Positions 9,485-18,126 of a DNA stretch of 64,000 nt are shown here, piece after piece; within the stretch, counting starts at the first letter, position 1; every line of letters begins with the position of its first letter. The notes under the pieces were generated by a model, which worked only from the letters and a program-made list of their open reading frames with translations, did no database searches and was not told the origin of the DNA. The translations under genes were made by a program, and so were the position numbers. This DNA is from Rhizobium sp. Q54 (GTDB taxonomy: Bacteria; Pseudomonadota; Alphaproteobacteria; Micropepsales; Micropepsaceae): positions 110,831 to 174,830 of the forward strand of contig CAMAPL010000004.1 of assembly GCA_945860165.1 (NCBI GenBank), in the 5' to 3' direction.

Positions 9485-10054
9485 TTGCGCATTTTCCTGA
9501 CCGTGATCATTCTGGCGTTGCTGGGCTATGCGATCGGCTTCGTGCTGTTCGTGGGCAACCTGCCCATCGCGCCCACCGCAGTGCCCAGAGCTGACGGTAT
9601 CGTGGCGCTGACCGGCGGCGAAGATCGGCTGAATACCGCCGTGTCGATGCTGGAGCACGGCGTGGCCCAGCGCCTGCTGGTCAGCGGCGCATCCCTGTCC
9701 ATCACCAAGGAAACCGTGGGCAATATTTCCGGCGGTGGGCCGCGCTTCGAATGCTGCGCCGATATCGGCTATGCCGCCGAGGACACCCACGGCAATGCCG
9801 AGGAAGCCACCACCTGGGCGCGGGAACATAAATTCTCCAGCCTGGTGATCGTCACCGGGCGGCACCACATGCCGCGCACCTTGCGCGAATTTTCCACCGC
9901 GATGCCGGACATCACCCTGATCGCTTATCCGGTGGAACAGAGCCGCGCGGTTCTCAGCGGCTGGTGGCGGCATCCACGTACCGCCCAGCTGCTGCACCGC
10001 GAATATTTCAAGTATCTCGCCAGCCTGGTGACAACGCGGCTGGCAAGCGGATGA
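9485..10054 (+). CDS. YdcF/SanA-family (DUF218) protein
   Basis: 189 residues starting at TTG 9485 (MRIFLTVIILALLGYAIGF), with a single N-terminal membrane helix and a DUF218 domain. Family marks are the ADGIVALTGGEDRLNTAVSML nucleotide-fold start, the TWAREHKFSSLVIVTGRHHMPR core and the late LIAYPV strand. Relatives (YdcF, SanA, ElyC) affect envelope precursor handling, but their biochemistry is poorly defined. It lies between ftsX and a PlsC-type gene and overlaps the latter by ATGA, so it belongs to the ftsE operon. Confidence 0.88.
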   Translation: MRIFLTVIILALLGYAIGFVLFVGNLPIAPTAVPRADGIVALTGGEDRLNTAVSMLEHGVAQRLLVSGASLSITKETVGNISGGGPRFECCADIGYAAEDTHGNAEEATTWAREHKFSSLVIVTGRHHMPRTLREFSTAMPDITLIAYPVEQSRAVLSGWWRHPRTAQLLHREYFKYLASLVTTRLASG

Positions 10055-10743
10055 CCGCCTTGCGTTCGTTCGTTTTCCTGGTGTGGTTTTCCGCACTGTC
10101 CATTACGTTGTCGCTGCTGTTCTGGCCGGCGCTGCTTCTGCCGCGCGGCGCCGCCATCTGGCTGGCGCGGACATGGGCGCGCACCACGTTCTGGGGCCTG
10201 AAGGTTTTCGCCGGCATCGGTTTTGAAATCCGGGGCACCCCGCCGCGCGGCCCGGTGCTGGTCGCCGCCAAGCATATGAGCATGTGGGACACGCTGGCTT
10301 TGTCCTTGGTGCTGGACAAGCCCGGCATCGTGCTCAAGCGCGAGTTGCTGCTGGTTCCATTTTTCGGCTGGTTTGTGTGGAAGGCCGCCGCCATTCCGAT
10401 TGATCGCGGCGCCGGCGCCAAGGCCTTGCGCCAGATGAGCGCGGCGGCGGGCGATGTGCTGGCGCAGGGCCGCCCCGTCCTGATTTTCCCGGAAGGCACC
10501 CGCAAGAAACCCGGCGCGCCGCCGGACTACAAGCCGGGCGTGGCGGGGCTTTACGGAATGCTGGAGGTCGCCTGCGTGCCGGTGGCGCTGAATTCGGGGG
10601 TCTATTGGACCGGCTTTCTCAAGCGCCCCGGCACCATCACCCTCGAATTCCTCGAGGCCATTCCGCCCGGGCTGAAGCGGGCTGACTTCATGGCCTTGCT
10701 GGAAAAGCGCATCGAAACCGCCACCGCCGTTCTTTTACCCTGA
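10051..10743 (+). CDS. plsC: PlsC-family lysophospholipid acyltransferase
   Basis: 1-acylglycerol-3-phosphate acyltransferase family: adds the second acyl chain in phospholipid synthesis at the inner membrane. From ATG 10051 (overlapping the previous TGA) it is 230 residues. An N-terminal helix (FVFLVWFSALSITLSLLF) is followed by the acyltransferase block KHMSMWDT (H-x4-D, with K in place of the usual N) and the phosphate-binding FPEGTRKKPG. The in-frame upstream extension to 9964 lies inside the YdcF gene and is not used. The exact acyl acceptor is inferred from the family. Confidence 0.9.
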   Translation: MTALRSFVFLVWFSALSITLSLLFWPALLLPRGAAIWLARTWARTTFWGLKVFAGIGFEIRGTPPRGPVLVAAKHMSMWDTLALSLVLDKPGIVLKRELLLVPFFGWFVWKAAAIPIDRGAGAKALRQMSAAAGDVLAQGRPVLIFPEGTRKKPGAPPDYKPGVAGLYGMLEVACVPVALNSGVYWTGFLKRPGTITLEFLEAIPPGLKRADFMALLEKRIETATAVLLP

Positions 10744-10843
10744 TATTTCAAACCTTTTCTGCCCGCGCTGCGGCGATGCCAGCTTCGTGAAGCTGGAAAG
10801 CTGCGATTCCTGTTTGTCCTGTGGCTATTCGAAGTGTAGTTAG
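10742..10843 (+). pseudogene. Zinc-finger tail like the C-terminus of B12-dependent ribonucleotide reductase
   Basis: An open frame without a start codon, beginning inside the plsC stop and ending at TAG 10841-10843. It encodes FCPRCGDASFVKLESC followed by DSCLSCGYSKCS. The CxxC...CxxCxxCGYSKC pattern is the C-terminal cysteine-rich tail of class II (NrdJ) ribonucleotide reductases, which re-reduces the active site. Nothing else of that roughly 1,000-residue enzyme is here, and no ATG, GTG or TTG lies in frame nearby. The likeliest reading is a remnant left by a rearrangement; a tiny expressed zinc ribbon is less likely. Confidence 0.55.
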
Positions 10844-10849
10844 CCGTAG

Positions 10850-11596
10850 ATGAGCTATTCCAGCCGCCTCTGGTTATACGCGCCCTTCGCGGCTGTGCTG
10901 ATCCTGGCCGCCTGGGTCATCAGCCAGTGGTGGCTGGCGGCGGACGCGCTCGAGAAAAATCTGGCAGCGTTGAAAGACCACCCGGTGATGCCCGGCATCA
11001 GCATGGACTGGACGTCGGTCGCGGTGGACGGCTTTCCCTTCCGGGTGGATGCCAGTTTCAACGGCCTGCAGATAAAAGGCGAAGGCGCCCATGGCCCCTT
11101 TTCCTGGTCGAGCGAGAAGTTCGCCCTGCATGCCCTCACCTATGGCCGCAACAAGACGGTGTATGAAGCGGCGGGGCGGCAACAGTTGTCCTGGACCGAC
11201 GGGACCGGCAAGTCCCAGGCTATTCAATTCCAGCATGGCAGCCTGCACGCCAGCAGCGTGACCGATGCCGCCGGCCTGGTGCGCTTCGACCTGGATATCG
11301 TGAATGTCGCCAGTCCGCGTGTCACTGCCGGGCGTTTCCAGTTTCATCTGCAGCGCGATGGCAAAGATTTGAATCTGATGGTGCGGGCCGATTCCATTAC
11401 TGGCTTAGGCGCGCCGAAGAAACTGGTGCAGGCTTACGCCACCCTCAACAAGGCGGAAACCTTGGCGCCTCTGCTCAGGGCCGACATGCCCTGGCCGATG
11501 GCGGTGGTGGTATGGAAGGGCTTTGGCGGCCGTGCGGCCTTGTCGCAAACCGTCGAACCCGAACTGGCGACTCAGGTGCTATCGCCGCTCTATTAG
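10850..11596 (+). CDS. DUF2125 domain-containing protein
   Basis: 248 residues: an N-terminal signal anchor (LYAPFAAVLILAAWVISQWW, about residues 8-27), then a soluble beta-rich domain with the DUF2125 marks GFPFRVDASFNGL and FALHALTYGRNKTVYEA. This is an alphaproteobacterial envelope family of unknown function that often neighbours the prephenate dehydrogenase and hisC genes, as here. It converges on the dehydrogenase gene with a 4-base overlap of the two ends. Confidence 0.85.
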   Translation: MSYSSRLWLYAPFAAVLILAAWVISQWWLAADALEKNLAALKDHPVMPGISMDWTSVAVDGFPFRVDASFNGLQIKGEGAHGPFSWSSEKFALHALTYGRNKTVYEAAGRQQLSWTDGTGKSQAIQFQHGSLHASSVTDAAGLVRFDLDIVNVASPRVTAGRFQFHLQRDGKDLNLMVRADSITGLGAPKKLVQAYATLNKAETLAPLLRADMPWPMAVVVWKGFGGRAALSQTVEPELATQVLSPLY

Positions 11597-12510
11597 GGCT
11601 TCTTCTGGTCGCGGCCGAAATTCGGCGCGGCGCTTTCCTGGCCGATATCGATGATGGCGCAGCGGATGGCGCGGGTGCGGCTGAAGGCTTCGAACAGCGC
11701 ATCGCCATTGCCTTCGCGCACCGCCCGCTGCAACTGGCTGAGATCTTCGTTAAAACGGCCCAGCACTTCCAGCACCGCCTCGCGATTGTTGAGAAAGACG
11801 TCGCGCCACATGGTGGGATCGCTGGCGGCGATGCGGGTGAAATCGCGAAAGCCGCTGGCAGAATATTTGATCACTTCGCCTTCGGTCACCGCTTCCAGGT
11901 CATGCGCCGTGCCGACGATATTGTAGGCGATGAGATGGGGCAGGTGCGATGTGATGGCCAGCACCAGGTCGTGATGCCCCGGCTCCATTTCGTCCACCTG
12001 GCTGCCCAGCCCTTCCCAAAAGCCGCGCAGCCGCGCCACGGCTTGCGTATCCGCGCCCGGCAGCGGCGTCAGGATTGCCCAGCGCCCGTCAAACAAGGTG
12101 GCGAACCCGGCTTCCGGACCGGAAAACTCGGTGCCGGCAATAGGATGGGCCGGAATGAAATGCACGCCCGCAGGCACGAAAGACCCGACATCACGGACCA
12201 CCGCGCCTTTGACCGAGCCGACATCTGACAGGATCGCGCCCTTGACCAGATGCGGTGCGATTATCTCCGCAACGCTTTTGTAAGCGCCGACCGGCGTGCA
12301 GAGGATCACCAGCTGTGCGTCTTTTACTGCCGCGATGATGTCGTCATGGACATGATCGCAAAAGCCGATCTTGGTGGCGCGCGTGCGCACATCAACGCTG
12401 GCGTCATAGCCCGCGATTTCGCCCGCCAGCTGGCCGCGCCGCGCCGCATGGGCGATGGACGAACCGATCAGGCCCAGGCCGATAATGGCGATCTTGTCGA
12501 AGGCTGCCAT
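11593..12510 (-). CDS. Prephenate/arogenate dehydrogenase family protein
   Basis: Oxidative decarboxylation in tyrosine synthesis, NAD(P)-dependent. 305 residues. The Rossmann motif IIGLGLIGSS is at residues 8-17, the substrate region carries HFIPAHPIAGTEFSGPEAG, and the all-helical dimer domain follows (SHLPHLIAYNIVG, GFRDFTRIAASDPTMWRD). It lies directly downstream of hisC (stop of hisC next to this start), the usual alphaproteobacterial hisC-tyrA/tyrC pair, in which the aminotransferase may also serve aromatic amino acids. The choice between prephenate and arogenate as substrate cannot be made from sequence. Confidence 0.93.
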   Translation of the reverse strand: MAAFDKIAIIGLGLIGSSIAHAARRGQLAGEIAGYDASVDVRTRATKIGFCDHVHDDIIAAVKDAQLVILCTPVGAYKSVAEIIAPHLVKGAILSDVGSVKGAVVRDVGSFVPAGVHFIPAHPIAGTEFSGPEAGFATLFDGRWAILTPLPGADTQAVARLRGFWEGLGSQVDEMEPGHHDLVLAITSHLPHLIAYNIVGTAHDLEAVTEGEVIKYSASGFRDFTRIAASDPTMWRDVFLNNREAVLEVLGRFNEDLSQLQRAVREGNGDALFEAFSRTRAIRCAIIDIGQESAAPNFGRDQKKP

Positions 12511-13611
12511 CTATGTCGCCATGAATTGCTGGATCAGAGATACCGCCAGCCGGTTCTCGTCCTCGGTGCCCACCGTCATGCGCAGGCAATCGGGCAAGCC
12601 GTAACTGGCCACCCCGCGCAAAATGACGCCGCCCTTGTTGAGGAAAGCATCGGCATTTGCCGCGTTCTTGGCGCCTTGCGGAAAGTGAATCAGCACGAAA
12701 TTGGCCACGCTGTCATCCACGCGCAATCCGGTCTTGCGGATTTCCGCGGTGATCCAGGGCAGCCACGTGTTGTTGTGCTCCACCGCCTTCCAGAAATGGT
12801 CGCGGTCGCGCACCGCGGCGGCGCCTGCCAGCTGCTGCAGCAACGCGGTGTTGAACGGACCCCGAATGCGGTTGATCGCATCGCAGATGGCGGCCGAGGC
12901 ATACATCCAGCCGATGCGCAGGCCCGCCAGCCCGTACAACTTCGAGAAGGTTCGGGTCATCACCACATTGTCGAATTTCGCCACCAGTTCGATGCCAGCT
13001 TCATAATCCTTGGCGGTGACATACTCGCCATAGGCGGCGTCGATCACCAAAAGAACATTCTTGGGCAATCCGGCGTGCAATTTTGCCATCTCGTCGCGCG
13101 TCAGGTATGAGCCGGTGGGATTGTTAGGGTTGGCGATATAGAGCATGCGCGTCTTCGGCGTCACCGCCGCCAGCATGGCGTCGACATCGACCATCAGCGC
13201 GTGATTGGTGTTTTTCTCCGGCACAATCACCGGCGTGGCGCTGTTGGCCAGGGTGGCGATCTTGTAAACTAGAAAAGCGTGCTCACTGAAAATCGCCTCA
13301 TCGCCGGGCTGCAGATAGGCATTGGCCAGCATGGTGAGCAACGCGTCCGAACCGTCACCCGAGGTGATGATGCGCGCCAGGTCCAGCTTGTAAACCTCAG
13401 CAATGGCTTCGCGCAGGAGCAAAGCCGAGCCTTCCGGATAGAGCGCCACGCTGGCCTTGGCCTGGTCCAGCGCCGCCAGCGCCGCAGGGCTTGGGCCGAC
13501 CGGGGACTCGTTGGAGGAAAGCTTGACCACCTTGGCGACACCGGCCACGCCAGCGCGCCCGCCGACATAGGGCGAGATGTCGAGAATGCCGGGTTTCGGG
13601 ATCGGGCTCAT
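12511..13611 (-). CDS. hisC: Histidinol-phosphate aminotransferase
   Basis: PLP-dependent aminotransferase, 366 residues, class I/II fold. The PLP lysine is in RTFSKLYGLAGLRIGW. Cofactor contacts lie in ANPNNPTGSYL and VIDAAYGEYV, and the substrate-binding arginine in LRMTVGTEDEN. Transaminates imidazole-acetol phosphate in histidine synthesis. Its coupling to a prephenate dehydrogenase gene suggests a second role in Tyr/Phe formation (inference). It starts at 13611, with a 172-base intergenic region facing metX. Confidence 0.94.
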   Translation of the reverse strand: MSPIPKPGILDISPYVGGRAGVAGVAKVVKLSSNESPVGPSPAALAALDQAKASVALYPEGSALLLREAIAEVYKLDLARIITSGDGSDALLTMLANAYLQPGDEAIFSEHAFLVYKIATLANSATPVIVPEKNTNHALMVDVDAMLAAVTPKTRMLYIANPNNPTGSYLTRDEMAKLHAGLPKNVLLVIDAAYGEYVTAKDYEAGIELVAKFDNVVMTRTFSKLYGLAGLRIGWMYASAAICDAINRIRGPFNTALLQQLAGAAAVRDRDHFWKAVEHNNTWLPWITAEIRKTGLRVDDSVANFVLIHFPQGAKNAANADAFLNKGGVILRGVASYGLPDCLRMTVGTEDENRLAVSLIQQFMAT

Positions 13612-13733
13612 CGGGAAAAAGGCGGGCTCAAGAAGGGCGTTAGGCGAGAGCCGGACCGCCCATTGAAAAGGGCCGTATTGATAGGGCGGGAATGCCCCAA
13701 AAGCAAAGCAGACCTGTCATTCAGGCCCATTCG

Positions 13734-13762
13734 TTGACTTGCAGCCCCCCACATCTTAGCTA
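13734..13762 (+). promoter_or_regulatory. Candidate promoter for metX-metW
   Basis: TTGACT at 13734-13739, a 17-base spacer, then TAGCTA at 13757-13762; the metX ATG is at 13784, giving a short leader. The -35 is good and the -10 weak. No riboswitch fits in the remaining leader. Confidence 0.35.
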
Positions 13763-13783
13763 CGCTTTCCCTGAGGATAGGCG

Positions 13784-14938
13784 ATGACCGAGGCTCCCCG
13801 CTTTCTGCGTCCCGTGACGGGCACGGCCAATGTCGGCATGGCGGTCACGTTCGACACGCCACTGGCGCTGGACTGTGGCCGCAGCCTCGCGCCCTTCACC
13901 GCCGCCTATATGACCTATGGCACGCTGAACGCCAGCAAAAGCAACGCCATCCTGATCTGCCATGCCCTGACCGGCGACCAGTTCGTCGCCAGCGAGCATC
14001 CCCTCACCGGCAAGCCCGGCTGGTGGATCACCATGGTGGGTCCCGGCAAGCCGATCGATACCGACCGCTTCTTCGTGATCTGCGCCAACGTGATCGGCGG
14101 CTGCATGGGCTCGACCGGCCCGGCCGAGATCGACCCTTCCACGCAGCAGCCCTATGGCTTGCATTTTCCGCTGGTCACCATCCGCGACATGGTGCGGGCG
14201 CAGAAGCGGCTGGTCGAGCATCTGGGAATCGAAAAACTTCTGGCGGTGGTCGGCGGCTCGATGGGTGGCATGCAGGCGCTGCAATGGGCGGCGTCTTATC
14301 CCGACTGTTTGCGCGCCGTGGTGCCAATCGCCTGCGCCGCGCGCCATTCGGCGCAGAACATCGCCTTCCATGAGGTCGGACGCCAGGCGATCATGGCCGA
14401 TCCCGACTGGCGGGGCGGCGAGTATCAGTTGCACGGCACCCGCCCTTCCAAGGGCCTAGCGGTGGCGCGCATGGCGGCGCACATCACCTATGTTTCGGAA
14501 ATGGCGTTGCAGAACAAGTTCGGCCGCGCCCTACAGAACCGCGAGGCACTGTCGTTCCAGTTCACGCCCGATTTCCAGATCGAATCCTATCTGCATCACC
14601 AGGGCGCCAGCTTCGTGGACCGCTTTGACGCCAATTCCTATCTCTACATCACCCGCGCCATGGATTATTTCGACCTGGCCGAAGAGCATGGCGGGCTGTT
14701 GTCCGAAGTCTTCCGTGTCAATGCCGCGCGCTTCTGCATTGTGTCGTTCAGCAGCGACTGGCTGTTCCCGCCGGTGGAAAACAAGCGCATCGCCCATGCC
14801 CTCAATGCCGTGGCGGCGCAGGTCAGCTTTGTCGAAATCCACAGCGACAAGGGCCATGACGCCTTCCTGCTGGACGAACCGGAAATGTTCGCCACCGTCA
14901 GAGGCTTCCTCAATCACGCGGCGAGCGATCTCACATGA
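13784..14938 (+). CDS. metX: Homoserine O-acetyltransferase
   Basis: First step of methionine synthesis: activates homoserine by acylation. 384 residues, alpha/beta-hydrolase fold. The nucleophile elbow is [13 protein letters not shown], the Asp of the triad is in SSDWLFPP, and the His in [11 protein letters not shown]. The early [10 protein letters not shown] and [15 protein letters not shown] stretches are typical of MetX. The acyl donor (acetyl- or succinyl-CoA) is not decided by sequence alone. metW follows after 10 bases, the standard metXW operon. Confidence 0.95.
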   Translation: MTEAPRFLRPVTGTANVGMAVTFDTPLALDCGRSLAPFTAAYMTYGTLNASKSNAILICHALTGDQFVASEHPLTGKPGWWITMVGPGKPIDTDRFFVICANVIGGCMGSTGPAEIDPSTQQPYGLHFPLVTIRDMVRAQKRLVEHLGIEKLLAVVGGSMGGMQALQWAASYPDCLRAVVPIACAARHSAQNIAFHEVGRQAIMADPDWRGGEYQLHGTRPSKGLAVARMAAHITYVSEMALQNKFGRALQNREALSFQFTPDFQIESYLHHQGASFVDRFDANSYLYITRAMDYFDLAEEHGGLLSEVFRVNAARFCIVSFSSDWLFPPVENKRIAHALNAVAAQVSFVEIHSDKGHDAFLLDEPEMFATVRGFLNHAASDLT

Positions 14939-14948
14939 GGAAGTGGGC

Positions 14949-15569
14949 ATGAGTCTCCGCCCCGATCTGGCCGCCATTGCCGACATGATCCGACCCGGTT
15001 CGCGGGTGCTGGATGTCGGCTGCGGCGACGGCGCCTTGCTGGAACATCTGGTCCGCACCAAAAATGTGGACGGACGCGGCATCGAGATTGCCCAGGCCAA
15101 TGTGAATGCCTGCGTGGCGCGCGGCCTCGCCGTGGTGCAGGGCGACGCCGACAGCGACCTGGTGGATTATCCGGCCCAGGTGTTCGACGCGGTGATCCTG
15201 TCCCAGACCATCCAGGCCACGGAAAAGCCCCGCGCCGTGCTGAACCACCTGCTGCGCATCGGGCGGCGCACCGCCGTATCGCTGCCCAATTTTGGCTACT
15301 GGAAAGTGCGGCTGTCGCTTCTTACCGGCGGGCGGATGCCGCGCACATCGACGCTGAATTATTCCTGGTCGGAAACACCCAACATCCATCTGTGCACCCT
15401 GGCCGATTTCGTCGACCTGACCCGCGAATGCGGCGCCACGACGGTCGAGGCCCATGCCCTGAGCGACAAGGGCACAACCACGCGGATCAATCCCGCCCGG
15501 CTGACCGACAATTACATGGGCCCGAACCTCACCGCCCAGGGCGCTATTTTTCTTCTGAAGAAAAGCTGA
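14949..15569 (+). CDS. metW: Methionine biosynthesis protein MetW
   Basis: 206 residues from ATG 14949 (MSLRPDLAAIADMI); the frame is open far upstream inside metX, but only this start fits the family. It has a methyltransferase-like fold with VLDVGCGDGALLEHL and the family-specific VSLPNFGYWKVR. MetW proteins activate MetX acyltransferase activity as a partner rather than acting as a known methyltransferase; in-operon pairing supports this. Its 3' end overlaps the convergent methyltransferase gene by 26 bases. Confidence 0.94.
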   Translation: MSLRPDLAAIADMIRPGSRVLDVGCGDGALLEHLVRTKNVDGRGIEIAQANVNACVARGLAVVQGDADSDLVDYPAQVFDAVILSQTIQATEKPRAVLNHLLRIGRRTAVSLPNFGYWKVRLSLLTGGRMPRTSTLNYSWSETPNIHLCTLADFVDLTRECGATTVEAHALSDKGTTTRINPARLTDNYMGPNLTAQGAIFLLKKS

Positions 15570-16272
15570 AGTCAGAAGCGGCTTTCAGCTCGCCCTTAGC
15601 CGTCTGGGCAAGACCGCCCGGCGTGGCGGCGGCATAGAGCGACTTGGTCGCCTCCACCACATGCACCCCGCCGATGCCGGGAAACAGTTTCGATCCCACT
15701 TTTTCCCAACCCGCGCCGGTGCGGGTGATGGAGGAGAGCGGCGGCGCATAAAGCGCGCGTTCCCAGCGCGAGGGGCGGAACAGAGCATCCTTCAGGATCG
15801 AATCCAGCTCCATCTTCGAAAAGGGGCGGCCATGGCCGAAGGGCGAGCGGTCGACCTGCGCCCACAGGCTGGCGCGGTTGGGCGCGACCAGCAGGATGCG
15901 CCCCTCCGGCGCCAGCACCCGCCACAGCTGGCGCAACAGCGGGCGCAGGCTTTCGGCGCCTTCCAACCCATGCACGATCAGGATGCGGTCGAAAAAGACA
16001 TCGGGAAAGGGCAGCGATCCTTCCTCGCACAACAGGGCGGCATTCTTGCCCTTGGGCCAGCTGATGACACCCAGATGGGCGGGCATGGCGGCAATGGCGC
16101 GTTCGGCGTCGCTGAAGGCGCGCAGGTAAGGAACCGCGAAGCCATAGCCGAGCAGGCAGCGGCCCGTCATGTCGGGCCAGAAACTTTTGATCCGGCGCAG
16201 GATGGTGCGCCGCGCCAGCTGGCCCAGCGGGGCATGGTAGAAATCGGCCAGTTCACGCACATCCTGCGGCAT
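15544..16272 (-). CDS. SAM-dependent methyltransferase domain protein
   Basis: 242 residues. A class I methyltransferase-like fold is visible in LLGYGFAVPYLRAF, the DRILIVHGLEGAESL strand-helix and APEGRILLVAPNRASLWA. The usual GxGxG is altered to GYG, as in many of these alphaproteobacterial proteins found next to gloB. The substrate is unknown. It is divergent from gloB (77 bases between starts) and converges on metW with a 26-base overlap. Catalytic activity is uncertain because the SAM loop is degenerate. Confidence 0.82.
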   Translation of the reverse strand: MPQDVRELADFYHAPLGQLARRTILRRIKSFWPDMTGRCLLGYGFAVPYLRAFSDAERAIAAMPAHLGVISWPKGKNAALLCEEGSLPFPDVFFDRILIVHGLEGAESLRPLLRQLWRVLAPEGRILLVAPNRASLWAQVDRSPFGHGRPFSKMELDSILKDALFRPSRWERALYAPPLSSITRTGAGWEKVGSKLFPGIGGVHVVEATKSLYAAATPGGLAQTAKGELKAASDFSFSSEEK

Positions 16273-16349
16273 GGTGCGGATTAAACCCTACCCTCGCGGT
16301 TGTTCATAGACGCGTCTCTGATAGTCTTCGCGCCGCTCAAGGAGACGCC

Positions 16350-17111
16350 ATGCCCGCCCCGATCGAGATCGAGATTGTCCCTTGCCTGTCCGACAACTAC
16401 GCCTATCTGGTAAAGACGGGCGATGTCTGCGCCGTGGTGGACCCGTCGGAGCCGGCGCCGGTGAAGGCGGCCTTGGCCCGGCGCGGCTGGACGCTGACCC
16501 ATATCCTCAACACCCATCATCACCTGGATCACACCGGCGGCAATCTGGCGTTGAAAGGCGAGTTGGGCGCGACAGTCGTCGGCCCGGCCAAGGACGCGGC
16601 GCGCATTCCCGGCCTGGACAGCGGCGTGGAGGAAGGCTCGGACTGGGAATTGGGCGGCCACAAGGTGCAGGTGCTGGAAGTGCCGGCCCACACCAGTGGC
16701 GCCATCACCTTTGTGATCGATGGTAATGCCTTTACCGGCGACACGCTGTTCACCCTGGGTTGCGGGCGGCTGTTCGAAGGCGATGCCGCGATGATGTGGG
16801 CCAGCCTCAGCAAACTGATGCGCCTGCCCGACGAGACGAATATCTGGTGCGGTCATGAATATACCCAGAGCAATGGCCGCTTCGCCCTGACCCTGGAACC
16901 GAGCAACCAGGCGCTGAAAGTCCGCATGGACGATGTGAATGCCTTGCGCGCGGCAGGCAAGCCCACCGTGCCGGCCACGTTGGGGCTGGAGAAACAAACC
17001 AATCCGTTCCTGCGGCCGGATTCAGCGGAAATCCGCAAAAGCCTGGGCATGGAAAAGGAAGACACCGTTACGGTGTTCGGCGAAATCAGAGAACGAAAGA
17101 ATAACTTTTAG
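16350..17111 (+). CDS. gloB: Hydroxyacylglutathione hydrolase (glyoxalase II)
   Basis: Hydrolyses S-lactoylglutathione to D-lactate and glutathione in methylglyoxal detoxification. 253 residues, a metallo-beta-lactamase fold. The dinuclear metal motif is THHHLDHTGGN, further metal ligands lie in VPAHTSGAITF and DTLFTLGCGR, and CGHEYTQSNGRFA carries the last His. The C-terminal glutathione-binding domain is complete (NPFLRPDSAEIRKSLGM). ATG 16350 follows a GGAGA ribosome site. Confidence 0.95.
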   Translation: MPAPIEIEIVPCLSDNYAYLVKTGDVCAVVDPSEPAPVKAALARRGWTLTHILNTHHHLDHTGGNLALKGELGATVVGPAKDAARIPGLDSGVEEGSDWELGGHKVQVLEVPAHTSGAITFVIDGNAFTGDTLFTLGCGRLFEGDAAMMWASLSKLMRLPDETNIWCGHEYTQSNGRFALTLEPSNQALKVRMDDVNALRAAGKPTVPATLGLEKQTNPFLRPDSAEIRKSLGMEKEDTVTVFGEIRERKNNF

Positions 17112-17115
17112 CCCA

Positions 17116-17197
17116 CTCACCATGGGCGGGCTTGACCCGCCCATCCATGGCGGTTGAACCAAAGGCTGGATGGCCGAGTTGAACCCGGCCATGGAGA
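17116..17197. repeat. Dispersed palindromic repeat, family A, copy 2
   Basis: Shows CACCATGGGCGGGCTTGACCC then GCCCATCCATGG, and a second palindrome GGCCGAGTTGAACCCGGCC. It lies between the convergent gloB and lipoprotein genes, the same kind of place as the other two copies. Confidence 0.75.
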
Positions 17198-17401
17198 TCA
17201 GTTGGATTTTTTTTTATCGCTGTCGTCGCTGTCGAACGGCGAGGTGACGATGTCACCGGCGACGCTGGCGGTGGTGCTGACGACGCTGGAGCCGACGCTG
17301 ACGACCGCGCTGGCGGCATTGTAGGCCATGCAGCCCGACAACAGGACGGCCATGGCGGCAAAGACCGCGGCTGTGACCGGAATGCGAATCTCGGAATCCA
17401 T
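17198..17401 (-). CDS. Small lipoprotein of unknown function
   Basis: 67 residues from ATG 17401 (MDSEIRIPVTAA); a GTG four codons upstream is also possible. Signal peptide with lipobox LLSGC, then a Val/Ser/Ala-rich stretch (SAVVSVGSSVVSTTASVAG) and an Asp/Ser/Lys tail (DSDDSDKKKSN). It is probably anchored in the envelope. No domain is recognised. Codon use matches the neighbours. Confidence 0.7.
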   Translation of the reverse strand: MDSEIRIPVTAAVFAAMAVLLSGCMAYNAASAVVSVGSSVVSTTASVAGDIVTSPFDSDDSDKKKSN

Positions 17402-17476
17402 GAACTGCCCCACTTGCCTTGCTATTTGACGCCAGCTTAGCGTGGATTGGTCAAATAAGCCCTAACCGGGAACGCC

Positions 17477-18073
17477 ATGTCCAAAACGCTTTTCGTCACC
17501 AGACTGCACCAAAGCCGTATCACCGTGGCACAGGACCTGGAAAAAACCTGCCTGGGCATCGCGGCCGAGGATAAGGCCGGCCAACGCTGGGCCAAGGATC
17601 ATGGTTATGGCGGTTATACCTCTTATGCCTCGCTGAACGACCTCACCACCCGCGCCAGCGTCTTCGCCACCCTGGAACGCGCCATCGCCAAACAGGTCGG
17701 CGCCTTCGCGCGCGAACTGCAGTTCGACCTGGGCGGGCGCAAGCTCAAGCTGGACAGTCTCTGGATCAATGTGATGAAGCCAGGGGCCATCCATGCGCCC
17801 CATATCCATCCCCATTCGGTGATCAGCGGCACTTATTATGTGACGGCGCCACCCAAATCCGGCGCCATCCGCTTCGAGGACCCGCGTCTGGCCATGCTGA
17901 TGGCGGCACCGCCCAAGAAGAAGACGGCGCGCCTGGAAAACCGCAGCTTCGTGGACATGACGCCCAAGCCCGGCATGCTGCTGTTATGGGAAAGCTGGCT
18001 GCGCCATGGCGTCGAGCCCAATGCCGCGCGAGGCCAGCGCATTTCCGTCAGCTTCAATTACCAAGCGGGCTGA
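17477..18073 (+). CDS. TIGR02466-family putative 2OG-Fe(II) oxygenase
   Basis: 198 residues with the double-stranded beta-helix pattern of iron/2-oxoglutarate oxygenases. HIHPHSVISGTYYV supplies the iron-binding His, SWLRHGVEPNAARGQRISVSFN supplies the distal His and the Arg that contacts 2-oxoglutarate. This is TIGR02466, common in alphaproteobacteria and marine phages; substrate unknown. A MAPEG gene follows on the same strand after 53 bases. Confidence 0.85.
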   Translation: MSKTLFVTRLHQSRITVAQDLEKTCLGIAAEDKAGQRWAKDHGYGGYTSYASLNDLTTRASVFATLERAIAKQVGAFARELQFDLGGRKLKLDSLWINVMKPGAIHAPHIHPHSVISGTYYVTAPPKSGAIRFEDPRLAMLMAAPPKKKTARLENRSFVDMTPKPGMLLLWESWLRHGVEPNAARGQRISVSFNYQAG

Positions 18074-18126
18074 TGCCTTTCCGCCGGATTTGCCGCTAGT
18101 ATCGCCCCATTCAACAGGAGAGCGTC

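Noticed and set aside
8867..10096. 409-codon open frame antisense to ftsX and the YdcF gene
   Set aside because: Covers two well-supported genes and has no recognisable domain.
13612..13783. SAM-II type riboswitch before metX (CTTGCAGCC at 13738-13746)
   Set aside because: Only the CTTGCAGCC block is present. The pairing 5' stem and the following TTAAAC and GCTAAAAAGG blocks are missing, and the block overlaps a plausible promoter.
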